Source: Annulohypoxylon bovei var. microspora
Lineage: Eukaryota; Ascomycota; Sordariomycetes; Xylariales; Hypoxylaceae
Length of the DNA: 64,000 nucleotides
Assembly (NCBI GenBank): GCA_022836615.1
Contig: MU405297.1
Location: 62,001-126,000 of the forward strand
Direction: 5' to 3'
Shown here: piece after piece, positions 10,438-21,738 of the stretch
Layout of the letters: the number at the start of each line of letters is the position of its first letter
Numbering within the stretch: position 1 is the stretch's first letter
Notes under the pieces: model-generated
Seen by the model: the letters and a program-made list of their open reading frames with translations, nothing else
The model's database searches: none
Told to the model about the DNA's origin: nothing
Program-made: the position numbers and the translations under genes

Positions 10438-10815
10438 GGAATTAAAAAGAAATTAAAATGCCGTTTTAAATGGTTAGAATTATTTAATTAAAGTTAATTA
10501 AAGGATAATTCATAAATTAACATTAATTTTTAATTATTAAAAAATATTTTTTCATTTATAATTAATGGTAATTAATTTATTTTATAATAATTATTTATAA
10601 TTTTTTATAATTATAAATAAAATTAAATAAATTTTTATAACATATAAAAAAACTTATATATTTACGAACTTTATATTATTATTTATATTTATTACGATAA
10701 AAAACGATAAAAATTATATAATTTAATTAATAATTACGTTTTAATAAATACGTAATTTATTAACATTTTTAATATATTTAATTTAAAAGTTTATAAATAA
10801 ATAAAAAAATTTTCA
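10438..10815. other. AT-rich spacer between retroelements A and B
   Basis: Hypermutated AT-rich DNA with no recognisable feature. It may be the left flank of element B or a remnant of a third repeat. Confidence 0.5.
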
Positions 10816-11038
10816 CGTAAATAAATTAATAATTAATATATATTATTAAAATTATAATTAAATTATTAAAAATAAATTAAATTTATACCCGTATAAATAA
10901 ATTTTAAATGTTTTTATATTAACCGTTTTTAATAATAAAAATCTTTTTATTTTTTTATTTAATTATTATATTTTATTTATAAATTATATATAATAAAACA
11001 TATAATAAAATATAAATAAAGTTTTTAATTTATTAACA
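10816..11038 (-). repeat. 3' LTR of element B
   Basis: 223 bp, gapless match to 16599-16821; differences are mainly C/T and G/A. A few similar bases upstream (10801-10815) leave the outer boundary uncertain. Confidence 0.8.
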
Positions 11039-14000
11039 TTTTTTTTAATTAAATAAATATTATTTATAAATAATGAATTTATTTAATAATAATAAATAAA
11101 TTTAATGTATTTATCGAAAATTTATTTAATAAAAATTTATTTATTAACATGAATTTTATTTAAAATTTTTTAAGTTTTAATATTTTATAAAATTTATTAT
11201 GTTTTTTAATTATTAAAAATTTAATGAATTTATTAATAAGGTTTTCGTTTAATTTTATATATTTTATTTTTACGTTTTTATTATAAATTTCTTACCGTAT
11301 ATAAAAGTATTATATTTATATATATTAATTTTTTTTATTAATAATCGTTTTTTTAAATTATTTAATAACTTTAATATTATTTTTTAATAAATAAATTAAT
11401 TTAAGTAATATTTACCCGAATTTTTAAAAAAATTTATATATTTAAATTACATTATTAATAATTTTATTTAATTTAATGAATTTTATTTTTAAAAATTTTT
11501 TATTAACGATTAATTATAATTTTAATAATTATAAAATAAAATTATCGTTTATAAAAAACATGATTTTAATGGTTAATTTTTTAAAATTTATATTATTAAT
11601 TAAATTTATATCGATTATTTTAAATAATTTTAATTTTATTAATAATAAAAGGGATTTATTAATAAAAGGAATTTTATAACTTTATGTAACTTTGTGTAAT
11701 TTATGTTATATAAAGTTACATTTAACATAAGTTTAAAAATTAAACTTTTATACGTTTATATAATATAAATATAATTATAAAATCGTAATATATTACACGG
11801 TATTACACGTAAACGTATCGTGATTTATTACTTTTAAATTTATTATATTTTTAATAAAAATGATTTTAATTTAATATTTAATAATAAATGAATTAATTAT
11901 ATATGTTAATTAAATATTTAAATATTTTTTTTATTTTAAATAAATGTTTTTATAAAAAATTATTTATGAATTTTATTTATATAAATGTGGTAAAATTAAG
12001 GTTTAATTTAATTAAATAAATTAAAAAGTTAAATTTTTTAATTAACGAAATAAATTTATAAATATTACGATTATTTATTTAATTAAGGTTTTTTATTACG
12101 AATAATAAATTAATTTAATTAATAAAAGTTTCGACGAGTCGTTTTTATATTTCGTTAAAATTAAATTTATAAAATATTTTTTTAATATATATTTTTTAAT
12201 TAATTTATATGTTTTTTATTAAATTTAATTTTATGATTTAAACGTTTAAAAATTAATTAATATTTTTAAAATTAATGATTAATATATTTTTTTTTAAGTT
12301 TATAATAACCTTTATAAATTATTTTTTATTTATTTTAAATAAAATAAAATTATTTATATACGAAATTATAATAATTTTTAATTTTTTATTAATATATATT
12401 ATATCGTTAAATGTTAACGGTATATATTTACGACTTTTTAATAATATTTTAATTTTTTATTATTAAATTACTCCGGTTTATTTAAGTTTATATAATAAAT
12501 TAATTAATTAAATAATTTTATTTTCGTAATAATTATATTTATTTATTTTATTAATATATAATTTAAAATATTTTATAAATAATAAAAATTATTTTATAAA
12601 TAAATTTTCGTTTAACGTGTTATTTAAATACGTAATAATAAAATTTATTTAAATTATATATTATCTTTTAATGGTTATTAAAATTATTAAAATCCGTTAT
12701 AAAATAAATCTCGTAATTATAACTTTTATTTCATTATAATTAATTTTATATTTTTATATAAATTTTTTTACATAAATATAAGTTTTAAATTTATTAAACA
12801 TATTATTTAAAAAGAATTTCTTTTTTAATATTTATTTAATATTAATAAAGTTATTATAAATATTTTTTTATTATATAAATTTAAACGTTTCATATTTAAA
12901 GTTTTTTTTAATTTCTTTTATAATCGTTTTTATTTAATTTTTATAATTTTCGTTATTTATTATTTCATAAAATGAAAAGTTATTATTAATTTTTATATTA
13001 AATATATTAAATTTTCTTAATAATACCATAACTTATTTTTAATATTAATTATTAATTAAATTTTTTTTTATAAAATAAATTATTTATTTTACGAATAATT
13101 TCCATTATATAAAATAATTAACAAATTTATTATTATAATTAATTTAATTAATAATTTCGAATTTTTTATTTATTTAATTATATTCCTTTTTTTAATTAAT
13201 TACGATTATAATTTTATTATAATTTAAAAATATTTCGTTAATATAAATTTTAAATTAAATTTTACGTAATTTATTTTATTTTTTTTTAATTTAATTTATT
13301 TTTTAATTTATGTTATTTTCGTTAATAACGTTATAATTTTTATTATAAATATAATTTTTTAAAACGGTTTAATAACGTAATCGTTTTTATATATAAAAAG
13401 GAAAAAATTTAATAATATTTCATGGATTTAATGTATTTTTTTAATTATTAATATTTTTATAAAATACAATGTAAAGTATTTTTAAAAACCGTCCGTTTTT
13501 AACGAATTATATAAAGTAATTATATTAATTTTTAAAGCTTATAAATATTGTTTTAATTTTTTAAACCTTGAATTTTTTCGTACGAATTCGTTAATTTTTA
13601 TTAATAAAAGTTATATAATACGTTTTTAATATTTTTAAATTATTATTATTAAATTTATACCTTTTTTTAAATTAAAGGTTTTTTTAATAACGCTTTAATA
13701 TTATTATTTAATTATTAATTAATATGTTTATTTAATTAAACATATAAATTATTCCTTATATTATTTATAATTAAAAATAAAAAAGCATTTTCATTTAAAT
13801 AATAATAATTTATATTACATTTTACATAATTTAAATATATCGTTTAAAAACACCGTTTTAATATTAATTTTATAATATAAAAAAGATTATTTTAATTCCG
13901 TTATTTTTGTAAATATTTTTAATTTTATTTACCTTAAATTTCAACTTATTATTAAATTTTATTATTGTAATTTTCTTCGATTAATTATTTTTATCGCGCG

Positions 14001-15179
14001 GGAAAATAATAAAAGTTTATTAAATTTCTTCGATATAAATTTTTAAAATTATTTATATATTTCTTTTATTTTTATATATTTCGAAACGTTAATATCGGTT
14101 TACATTTTCAACGATAAAAGAAAAATATTTATGCTTTTTTATTAAAATTAATTATAACGATTTAAAGTTACATTACATTATATTTTTAATATATTTATTT
14201 TATTTTTAAATATCGTATAATTTGATTTTTTATACTTTTATTTAATTATATATAAAGTAAAATAAAGTTTTTACTTTAAAAAGCTTTAAATTAATTTTAA
14301 TCGTTCGTTAAATCGTTTATATTAATCGTTTTATATTAAGGTAATAAAAATGTTAATATTATAAAATAAATTCTTTTATTATTTTTTTATTAAATTTAAA
14401 ATTATTATTTTTAATTTTCGATTGAAATATTATTTTTATATTTTATATTTCGTTTAAAATTATTTTTAATGCGTTATTTTATTAATTTTTTAAGGTTTAA
14501 AGCTTTTATATATTTAACTTAATTTTATTATATATTTATAATAAAAAGTTTTTTTTTTAAATATTTAAGGTGGTTATTATGTGGTTATTAAGTTTTTAAA
14601 ATATTATATTATTAATTTTATTATTATAATAATAAAATAATTTTTTTAAAATAATTTATATAAAAAAAGTATCGATGTATAACATATAATTAAATATTAT
14701 AATTATATATTAATTGCTTTTTTTAATAAAATTAAACGTGGTTTTATTTATTAAATTAACTTTAACGATTCCATTATTAATAATTATTTTAAAATTATAT
14801 TTTTTAATATTTATAATTATTATTAAATTAAAATTATTTATATTATTTATAATATAAACGTTTAATTTAATATTAAATAATAAGTTATTTTTTTTATTTA
14901 AAATTAACGAATGTATTTAAATAATTAAATAAATGTTTATAAGTTTTATATTTATAAAAATTATTACGTAATTATTATTATTTTGTAATAATAATTTTAT
15001 ATAACGTTTTTTTATTTCATTTTTATAAGTTTAAATTAATTATATTAATTTATAATTATTTGCTTTTACATTAAAAGTAATAATTATTAATTTAAACGTA
15101 TAATTATTTTTTTTATTTAAGTTTATTACATTCGATTATTTTTAATTATTATTATTATTATAATTTTTTTTTAATTTAA

Positions 15180-15232
15180 AGTAATTTTTCATTAAATAAT
15201 TATACTCGTTATAATTAAAATATAAAAAACTT
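15180..15232 (-). pseudogene. Gag CCHC zinc-knuckle remnant of element B
   Basis: The minus strand reads YFNYNEYNYLMKNY, which keeps the C-x2-C-x4-H-x4-C spacing exactly. Every zinc ligand is replaced by tyrosine, as expected from TGY to TAY and CAY to TAY mutation. It follows an Asn-rich stretch and lies near the 5' LTR, consistent with the Gag C-terminus. Confidence 0.7.
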
Positions 15233-16598
15233 AATTCTTTATTTTATTTAAATTTATAATTATTTAACCGATTATTTTAACCATTATAACCATTATAACT
15301 TTTACCGTAATTATTACGTTATTTATTTTAATTATTATTATTAACGTTAATATTAACGTTATAATTATTAATATTACGATTCGTATTTTTATTAATTTTA
15401 TTTTAAAATTTATTAATAAAATCGTTAATTATATTATTAATTAATGTATTAATTATTTTAATTAATTTTAAAATAAATTTAATCCATTTTATTATTTTAT
15501 TTTTATAAATAATAAAAAATATTATCGTTTATTATTAATTATTAATAACCATTTTAATATTTTTACATTAACGAATTAATAATTATCATTTAAATATATA
15601 CGTTAATAAATTTTTATTATTATATTTTATATTATTTAATTCTTTTTAAAGTTTTTATTAATAAATTTTTTTAAATGTTAAAAACGTTTTTTAAAAAATG
15701 TCGATTATTTTAAATTTATTTTAAATTTTAATAATTAAATTAAAAAATTAACGTTTATAAATTTTCGTAATAACTTTTATTATATATAATTTATTAAAAT
15801 TAATAAAAATAAAATTATTATTAAATTTAATTTTTTTAAAAATTAACATTAAAATATTATAATACATTAATTAATTATTTTTACCTTTTAAATGGTTTTT
15901 TTTATTAAAAGTGAAATTAAATTTTTTTTATTTTAATATATAATTTTTATTAAATGTTTATTTAATTTTAACCTTTAATAAATTATTATAATTATTATTT
16001 AAATTTAAAAGGTTTAAAAAATTATTAATTAAAAAAATTATAATTTTTTCCTTAAATTTAACGTTTTTTTAAATTTCCTTACCTTTTTTTAATTAATGTA
16101 ATTTAATTTATTCTTTAGTATTTTAATAATAAAATTAATGTAATTTAATTTTAATATTTAAATCGTTTAAATTTAAATTATTTAAGTTTTTATATAATTT
16201 TTAATTAATTTTAATATTAATATAAAAGTTTATATTAAATTTATTTAAATCGTTAAAATTCGTAATTAAATCGTTTATTATTTTATTTATTTTTAATTTA
16301 ATAAACATAATTATTATAATTTTTATTTTTTTATTAAAAAACTTTATATCGTTTTAATAATATTCATTTATTTACATTATTTTTTTTTATTATTTCACGT
16401 TTTTAAAATAATAATTTTATTATATTTTATATTTTTTTTAAATTTAATTATACTTTAATAATTAAAATTTCGCCGCTTTTTATTTAATTTTTATTTATAA
16501 TTAAAATTATAAATTTTTCATTTTAATAAACTTTTTATTAAATACGTTAATTTATTTATTTAATAACGAAAAAAAATATTATTATAAAAAATTTTTCA

Positions 16599-16821
16599 TG
16601 TAAATAAATTAATAATTAATATATATTATTAAAGTTATAATTAAATTATTAAAAATAAATTAAATTTATACCCGTATAAATAAATTTTAAATATTTTTAT
16701 ATTAACCATTTTTAATAATAAAAATTTTTTTATTTTTTTATTTAATTATTATATTTTATTTATAAATTATATATAATAAAACATATAATAAAACATAAAT
16801 AAAACTTTTAATTTATTAATA
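16599..16821 (-). repeat. 5' LTR of element B
   Basis: 223-bp direct repeat of 10816-11038 with the same length and no gaps. The last two bases read TA where the partner has CA. Confidence 0.8.
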
Positions 16822-16907
16822 ATAAATAAAAAAAAAAAAAAAAATATTCATGTAATTTATCGTGTGTGTTTAATTTATGTTATAATAATTACTTGTTTAT
16901 AATTAAC

Positions 16908-17878
16908 ATATGAGGTCCCCGTTCCGGGAACATAAGACCCGAACTTTCCACACCTGCACGGACCACCTTGCAACGCCCCAGGTTCGAATCCCATGCATTG
17001 TAAACTTTTACTTAATTTTCAAAATATCACCGCTCGTCCCGCCGCCCTCAACCCATCCCCCCAACCCTCCAGCCCTAGGTACTGGCGGCTGCGTGCCTTT
17101 GCTCGGCGCGCTGCGCGCGCCTCGCAAAGCCCCTCCGCCGCCAGTACGGGCACCCGTACAACCCCAGGATCCCCGGCCCTCCATCACCCTCATCCCCGGC
17201 CCTTCAACCCCCGGCCCTTCAACCCCATCCCTCTATCCCTCTAGTACGGGGCACCCGTACAACCCCTAGGATCACCATCATCCCCCGGGCCCTTCAACCC
17301 CATCTCCGATCCCCAGCCCCGATCGCCAGCCCCCCCCCCCCCCCGAATCCCAGCCCTGATTTCTTATTCCGAATCCCCAGCAGCCCCAATCCCCAGCAGC
17401 CCCGATCCCTACCTAGCAGCCCCGATCCCAGCCCCGATTTCTCATCCCGATCCCTAGCAGCCCCGATCCCCAGCAGCCCCGATCCCCAGCGACCCCGAAT
17501 CCCCAGCCCTCATCCCCGGGCCTTTAACCCCAGCCCCGGATTTCTAACCTTTCCCCTTAATTATGTAATTCGCTTACATAAGCAAAACCTTTAAAGCCCG
17601 GCACCTTGAGCCTTTTAGCCTTATATGGCCATTGCGCGCTTACGTAATTTTTTTTAAAAACTTTCAATAATTATAACTTTTTATATAATTAATTAAAAAA
17701 ATTAAAAAAATAAAAATCGATTTATTTCGATTTTATTATTAATTTTAAACCATATTTTATTTTATATAAGGTATATAATTTACCTTGCATTTTCGATTTT
17801 TTCGATTTTAAAAAATTACCGCATTAGGAAGCCCGATATCTCCAGAAATGCCTTATTCGCGGAGATAACGGAGTTAAA
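16908..17878 (+). mobile_element. Unit R1: about 970-bp non-autonomous repeat (weakly mutated)
   Basis: Inverted relative to unit L and very similar to it. It has the head TGAGGTCCCCGTTCCGGGAA, an exact box B GGTTCGAATCC at 16981-16991, the palindrome at 17079-17147, the C-rich minisatellite at about 17285-17530 and an AT-rich body. It ends GGAGATAACGGAGTTAAA at 17878. The 56-bp tail module is missing; unit R2 follows directly, so the two form a head-to-tail tandem. No protein frame is supported: the Pro-rich frames at 16910-17269 come from the minisatellite. Confidence 0.75.
17079..17147. repeat. GC-rich palindrome, copy 2
   Basis: Same GTACTGGCGGC...GCCGCCAGTAC arms as copy 1, in the opposite orientation, flanked by CCCTAG and GGGCACCCGTACAACCCC. 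Confidence 0.85.
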
Positions 17879-18060
17879 CATGAGGTCCCCGTTCCGGGAA
17901 CACAAGACCCAAACTTTCCACACGTGCACAGGCTATCTGAAGATAGCTCGGGTTCAAATCTTATACGTTGTAATCTTTTACTTAATTTTTAATATTATTG
18001 CTCGTCCCGCCGCTTTTAGCCCTTAGTTTTCAGCTTTTAGCCTTTAGCCCTTAGCCCTTC

Positions 18061-18129
18061 GTACTGGTGGCTGCGTGCCTTTACTTGGCGCGTTGCGTGC
18101 GTTTCGCAAAGCCCCTCTGCCGCTAATAC
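18061..18129. repeat. GC-rich palindrome, copy 3 (decayed)
   Basis: GTACTGGTGGCTGCG...CTGCCGCTAATAC: the arms are disrupted by C to T and G to A changes relative to copies 1 and 2. Confidence 0.75.
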
Positions 18130-18233
18130 AAGCACCCGTACAACCCTAGGATCCTTGGCCTTTTATTACCTTCAACCCCGGCCCTTCAACCCTAGGCCTT
18201 TCAACCTTAGCCCTTTAATCCTCTAACCTTAGG

Positions 18234-18303
18234 GCCTAGGCGGCTGCGTGCCTTTACTCGGCGCGTTGGCGCGCGCCTCGTAAAGCCTTTTTGTTGTTAG
18301 TAC
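18234..18303. repeat. GC-rich palindrome, copy 4 (decayed)
   Basis: The core CGGCTGCGTGCCTTTACTCG and the downstream GCGCGCCTCGTAAAGCC are kept. The right arm has decayed to TTGTTGTTAGTAC. Confidence 0.7.
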
Positions 18304-18942
18304 GGAGCACTCGTATAACCTTTAAGATTACCTTTAATTTTAGCCTTTTAACCCTAGCCCTTTAACCCTAGCCTTTTAACCTTATCTTTTTATCCCTCTA
18401 ATACGGGGCACCCGTACAACCCCTAGGATTACCCTCATCTCCCGGCCCTTCAACCCCATCTCTGATCCCTAGCCCCGATCCCCAACAACCCCGATCCTTA
18501 CCTAGCAGCCTTAATCCTAACCTTGATTTTTTATCCCAAATCCCTAGCAACCCCGATCCCTAGCCCTCATCCTTAGGCTTTTAACCTTAACCTTAAATTT
18601 TTAACCTTTCCTTTTAATTACATAATTTACTTACATAAACAAAACCTTTAAAACTTATATAACAGCTTAAACCTTATAACCCCATGTGGCCATTACACGC
18701 TTATATAATCTTTTTATTTTAAAACTTTAAATAATTATAACTTTTTAAATAATTTATTTAAAAAATTCAAAAAATTAAAATTAAATTATTTCAATTTTAT
18801 TATTAATTTTAAATTTTCATTTTATTTTATATAAGGTATATAATTTACCTTGTATTTTTAATTTTTTCGATTTTAAAAAATTACCGTTTTAAGAAGCCCG
18901 ATATCTCCAAAAATGTCTTATTTGCGGAGATAACGGAGTTAA

Positions 18943-19054
18943 ATTTCTATAACACGAAAAAAATCACCCCGACATAATAACCCTCCTAAAGTTCGGGCAT
19001 TTCTATGACACGAAAAAAATCACCCCGACACAATAACCCTCCTAAAGTTCGGGC
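18943..19054 (+). repeat. Tandem pair of 56-bp tail modules
   Basis: Copies at 18943-18998 and 18999-19054 start ATTTCTAT and end CCTAAAGTTCGGGC. They differ only at a few G/A and C/T positions. Together they form the right edge of the repeat island; ordinary sequence resumes at 19055. Confidence 0.9.
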
Positions 19055-21738
19055 AAAGATATTTATCCCTAAAGAAGCAGAACACTCCTTGGCGGTAAAA
19101 TAAATAACAAATTAACCCATTAAAATACCTATGTAAAGCTTAAGATATTGTCCACGCCCCGAAAACAAAGTATTCAACGTAGGTACAAAGACAAAACGAA
19201 AGCAATCTAACTATCTCCTATCGAAAGGGGATTCGTGATATATATCTAAATATTAATTAAAGGAAACATCATTTAATTCTAATAAATTATTAAGGTGTAG
19301 CACGCAAGCATTGAAGCTAATGTATTAACAAAATCACTATCGTTTGCTTATAGAAGCAGAAACATCTCGTTAAGTTTATCTCTGAGTGTATCCATCGAAG
19401 GTAATTCGTGAGATCTCAGTAATTCGATTAAAGTTGGGCGTTAGAAGGAAGACTTGTCAACTATGTTCAGAAATAAGCTGGCGACCATCTCTTACTCTTG
19501 CGATATCATTTTAAAGAAAACATATGAATAAGGCTTCATTTCAATCTCAAGATTATAGCTTGTTTCTCGCTTGCTTCCTAATTACAGTTGTGTTTATCCT
19601 AAAGATGTATTCGATATTACTCATCAGGCTAGTACCTTATATTGAGAGGGGGGTTTTATTTGAATCTTTTAATACTTAAGTATATATTATAATTGAGTGA
19701 TTGAAAGGGCGTGTGCCTTGTCACCCCAGATGCCATTTTTAACCCATAACAAATGATTGTAGCATGCATTTTGAGCCACCATCAAGCGTGCTGGTGTTTC
19801 CAAAATCGTCGACTACACTATCTGTATACTTAATGAGGACATATCGAACTATTGGGCTGCTAGTTAATTCTCCCATGTTTGAAACGGAACATATTCTATT
19901 ACCTCAGGACCTTCGTAGTATTAGTATTAATAAAGTTACTGAATTTTAACCGAGTTTCCGTATACTTGTCGATGATGCAACGATACGGAGTGAAAAGGGA
20001 TACCTAGGTAGTCATCGAGAAATTGCCTTCGTTGATTCGCTATTCTAAAATTTGTTAAGGCTGACGACTAAGCACTTTCGATAGATCCGAAGCTCGATAC
20101 CCCTGGATTTCCTATCAACCCCCTATCCTAAAGACATTTAGCACCGGCTAGAAATATGATACTCTACAACAAGCCATGAATTCCAATAATAGTTAAGTTA
20201 TCATCTACAGCATGCTAGTAATCTGATATTTTGAGGTCGCCAATAAATGCGCCTTTTATTGCACGTTCGATGAATCTGTGGACAAATATCCTACCTCTAC
20301 TTTCTTGAGTACCAACATCTTTATAGAATTTGCACCGATCCCTAGTATAGGCCTGGAGATTCTTTTAAAGTTGGACACTTACTCAAGATCCCCTTTTGAT
20401 TCATTCCCATTATGGTGATATCTCTTTTTTTTTATAAAAAAATCTATCTATGGAGGATGGTAAATATTTCACCCTCACTTATAACTGCTCATCGATATAC
20501 TAGGTATGAAGTGAAGGATGAGAAAAAAGGATTGCTTGAATTGAACGAGACTAGCACATGCAAAGATGTCACACTGCATTAGATTCCCTTGAAAAATCAG
20601 CAAGACACTGTTACATATATTACCTCCCGCATCCAATGGTATTGCACTTTACGGACCTATTGTCATTGTCAGTTGCCCCTTAAATTATCGAGGCCTCGTT
20701 ATCGCATGCATGACTCCAATATTCTGCAAATATTGATAAGACATTGCTAGACATTGATTACAAGGCTGATATTCTTTAGCACTTTGAGTCTGCTTAGTCT
20801 ATAAGTGTGGTAAGACAGGAAAGATTGATATATAGGTACCTGTAGTAAGTGTTTGGGTTATCTCCCCCTTTTATTTATTCCCCCCGGTGCCATCGGTCGT
20901 CAGTTCTAACCTAGAACTTCATCGGCACCCACTTCCCCGGAGCTTTCAAGTTCAGGGGGAAGGAGGAAGATAGCACGTACATTGGATGGATAGCATGTAC
21001 CTGGATAGTAGTATGTACCTGCAAGCTGCAAGGGCATTGATGTAAAAGGTTAAAGATTACAAGGAAGTACTCGGTAAGCGAGACGCTAGCGGCACATTGG
21101 GATATCGGGCTATCGGGTTGCTGGGGGTACCTGGTACCCCACCCATCCACCACAACGTTGTGAACGCGTACATACAATGGCATCTCATAGTGGACTTCGC
21201 AACTTCCTCTTAACAAGTGCAGCAAGTGGCGTCCCGACGCGGTTCCTCTAAAACTAACGGAGGTCCCCTAGCGGCCCGTATTTTTATGTTAAACTAAAAG
21301 TCTAAAGAGCTTCAATGTTCAAGCTCAAAGCTTACTTCATTCATCAATATCAATAGCTCTTCTGGAAGTCTGGGCATGCTCATAGCTAAATTAAAAGCGC
21401 TTTGACCTCTCTTTTTATCCTTCCAGGGTCTCTACCAAGAAGATCAAATTACGATCCAATGTCAGCCTCTTCTTGTTTATTGGTGGTACTTTCCTTAACC
21501 CTGTCAAGAAAGTACATGTAAGCAAGGTTTGTAATAATATCCCGAAATCTAATATTGACCTGGGATTTTTTTCTCTACAACGATTTTCTCTACAACGGAT
21601 CCCTCCCTCTCCTTTCTCGTCACATTGTACCGGCTCAACATCAGTTACGCCGTCTTTGTCAACGGTTGCTATCGCTCGTCTCGAGTCTAGAGACCTGGCA
21701 GATGCACTGTCTATCTTAACTTGGGTTTGACCGTCAAC
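19055..21738. other. Intergenic, 2.7 kb; no gene supported
   Basis: Base composition returns to moderate GC immediately after the repeat array. Only short frames occur (for example 19764-19949 on plus and 20911-21225 on minus), with no domain, signal or splice context. Decayed gene fragments cannot be excluded. The last 300 bp before 21739 include a pyrimidine-rich stretch (about 21560-21640) typical of a fungal promoter or 5' UTR. Confidence 0.5.

Larger units (their letters stand above)
10816..16821 (-). mobile_element. LTR retrotransposon B, extremely RIP-degraded
   Basis: Direct repeats of 223 bp (10816-11038 and 16599-16821), aligned without gaps, bound a roughly 6.0-kb AT-rich segment. 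The LTR start reads TG on the minus strand at 11038 and is preceded by an A-run where the polypurine tract belongs. A mutated Gag zinc knuckle lies on the minus strand about 1.4 kb inside the right LTR, so the right LTR is the 5' one. An Asn/Gly-coded stretch just before the knuckle (15290-15400) looks like a mutated RG-rich Gag tail. I could not identify the polymerase motifs with confidence, so the superfamily is open. Residual cytosines are nearly all in CpG. Confidence 0.75.
17879..18942 (+). mobile_element. Unit R2: second tandem unit (moderately mutated)
   Basis: It begins CATGAGGTCCCCGTTCCGGG and follows unit R1 without spacer. Box B is altered to GGTTCAAATCT (17951-17961), and the body carries many C to T and fewer G to A changes relative to R1. 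It contains two degraded palindromes (18061-18129, about 18234-18303), one more than R1 or L. It ends with GGAGATAACGGAGTTAAA. Confidence 0.75.

Noticed and set aside
7415..12466. Short plus-strand frames in the AT-rich island
   Set aside because: Ile/Leu/Phe/Asn-rich translations are by-products of AT richness; the recognisable homology is on the minus strand.
16908..17010. Functional tRNA gene at the unit head
   Set aside because: Box B is perfect, but no acceptor stem or anticodon arm forms with the upstream sequence.
16910..17269. Pro-rich 119-codon frame in unit R1
   Set aside because: Encoded by the C-rich minisatellite and palindrome; not maintained in units L and R2.
4092..19054. 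A single 15-kb transposon bounded by roughly 1-kb inverted repeats
   Set aside because: The left unit is inserted inside the LTR of element A (LTR resumes at 5054), and A has its own TSD ending at 10437. The inverted arrangement is therefore due to independent insertions.
3801..19054. Centromere core
   Set aside because: AT-rich and repeat-derived, but only about 15 kb, with clear gene-bearing DNA on the right and retroelement boundaries. Ascomycete regional centromeres are usually much longer. Not supportable from sequence alone.
19764..19949. 61-codon plus-strand frame after the island
   Set aside because: No recognisable homology and no intron-exon continuation nearby.
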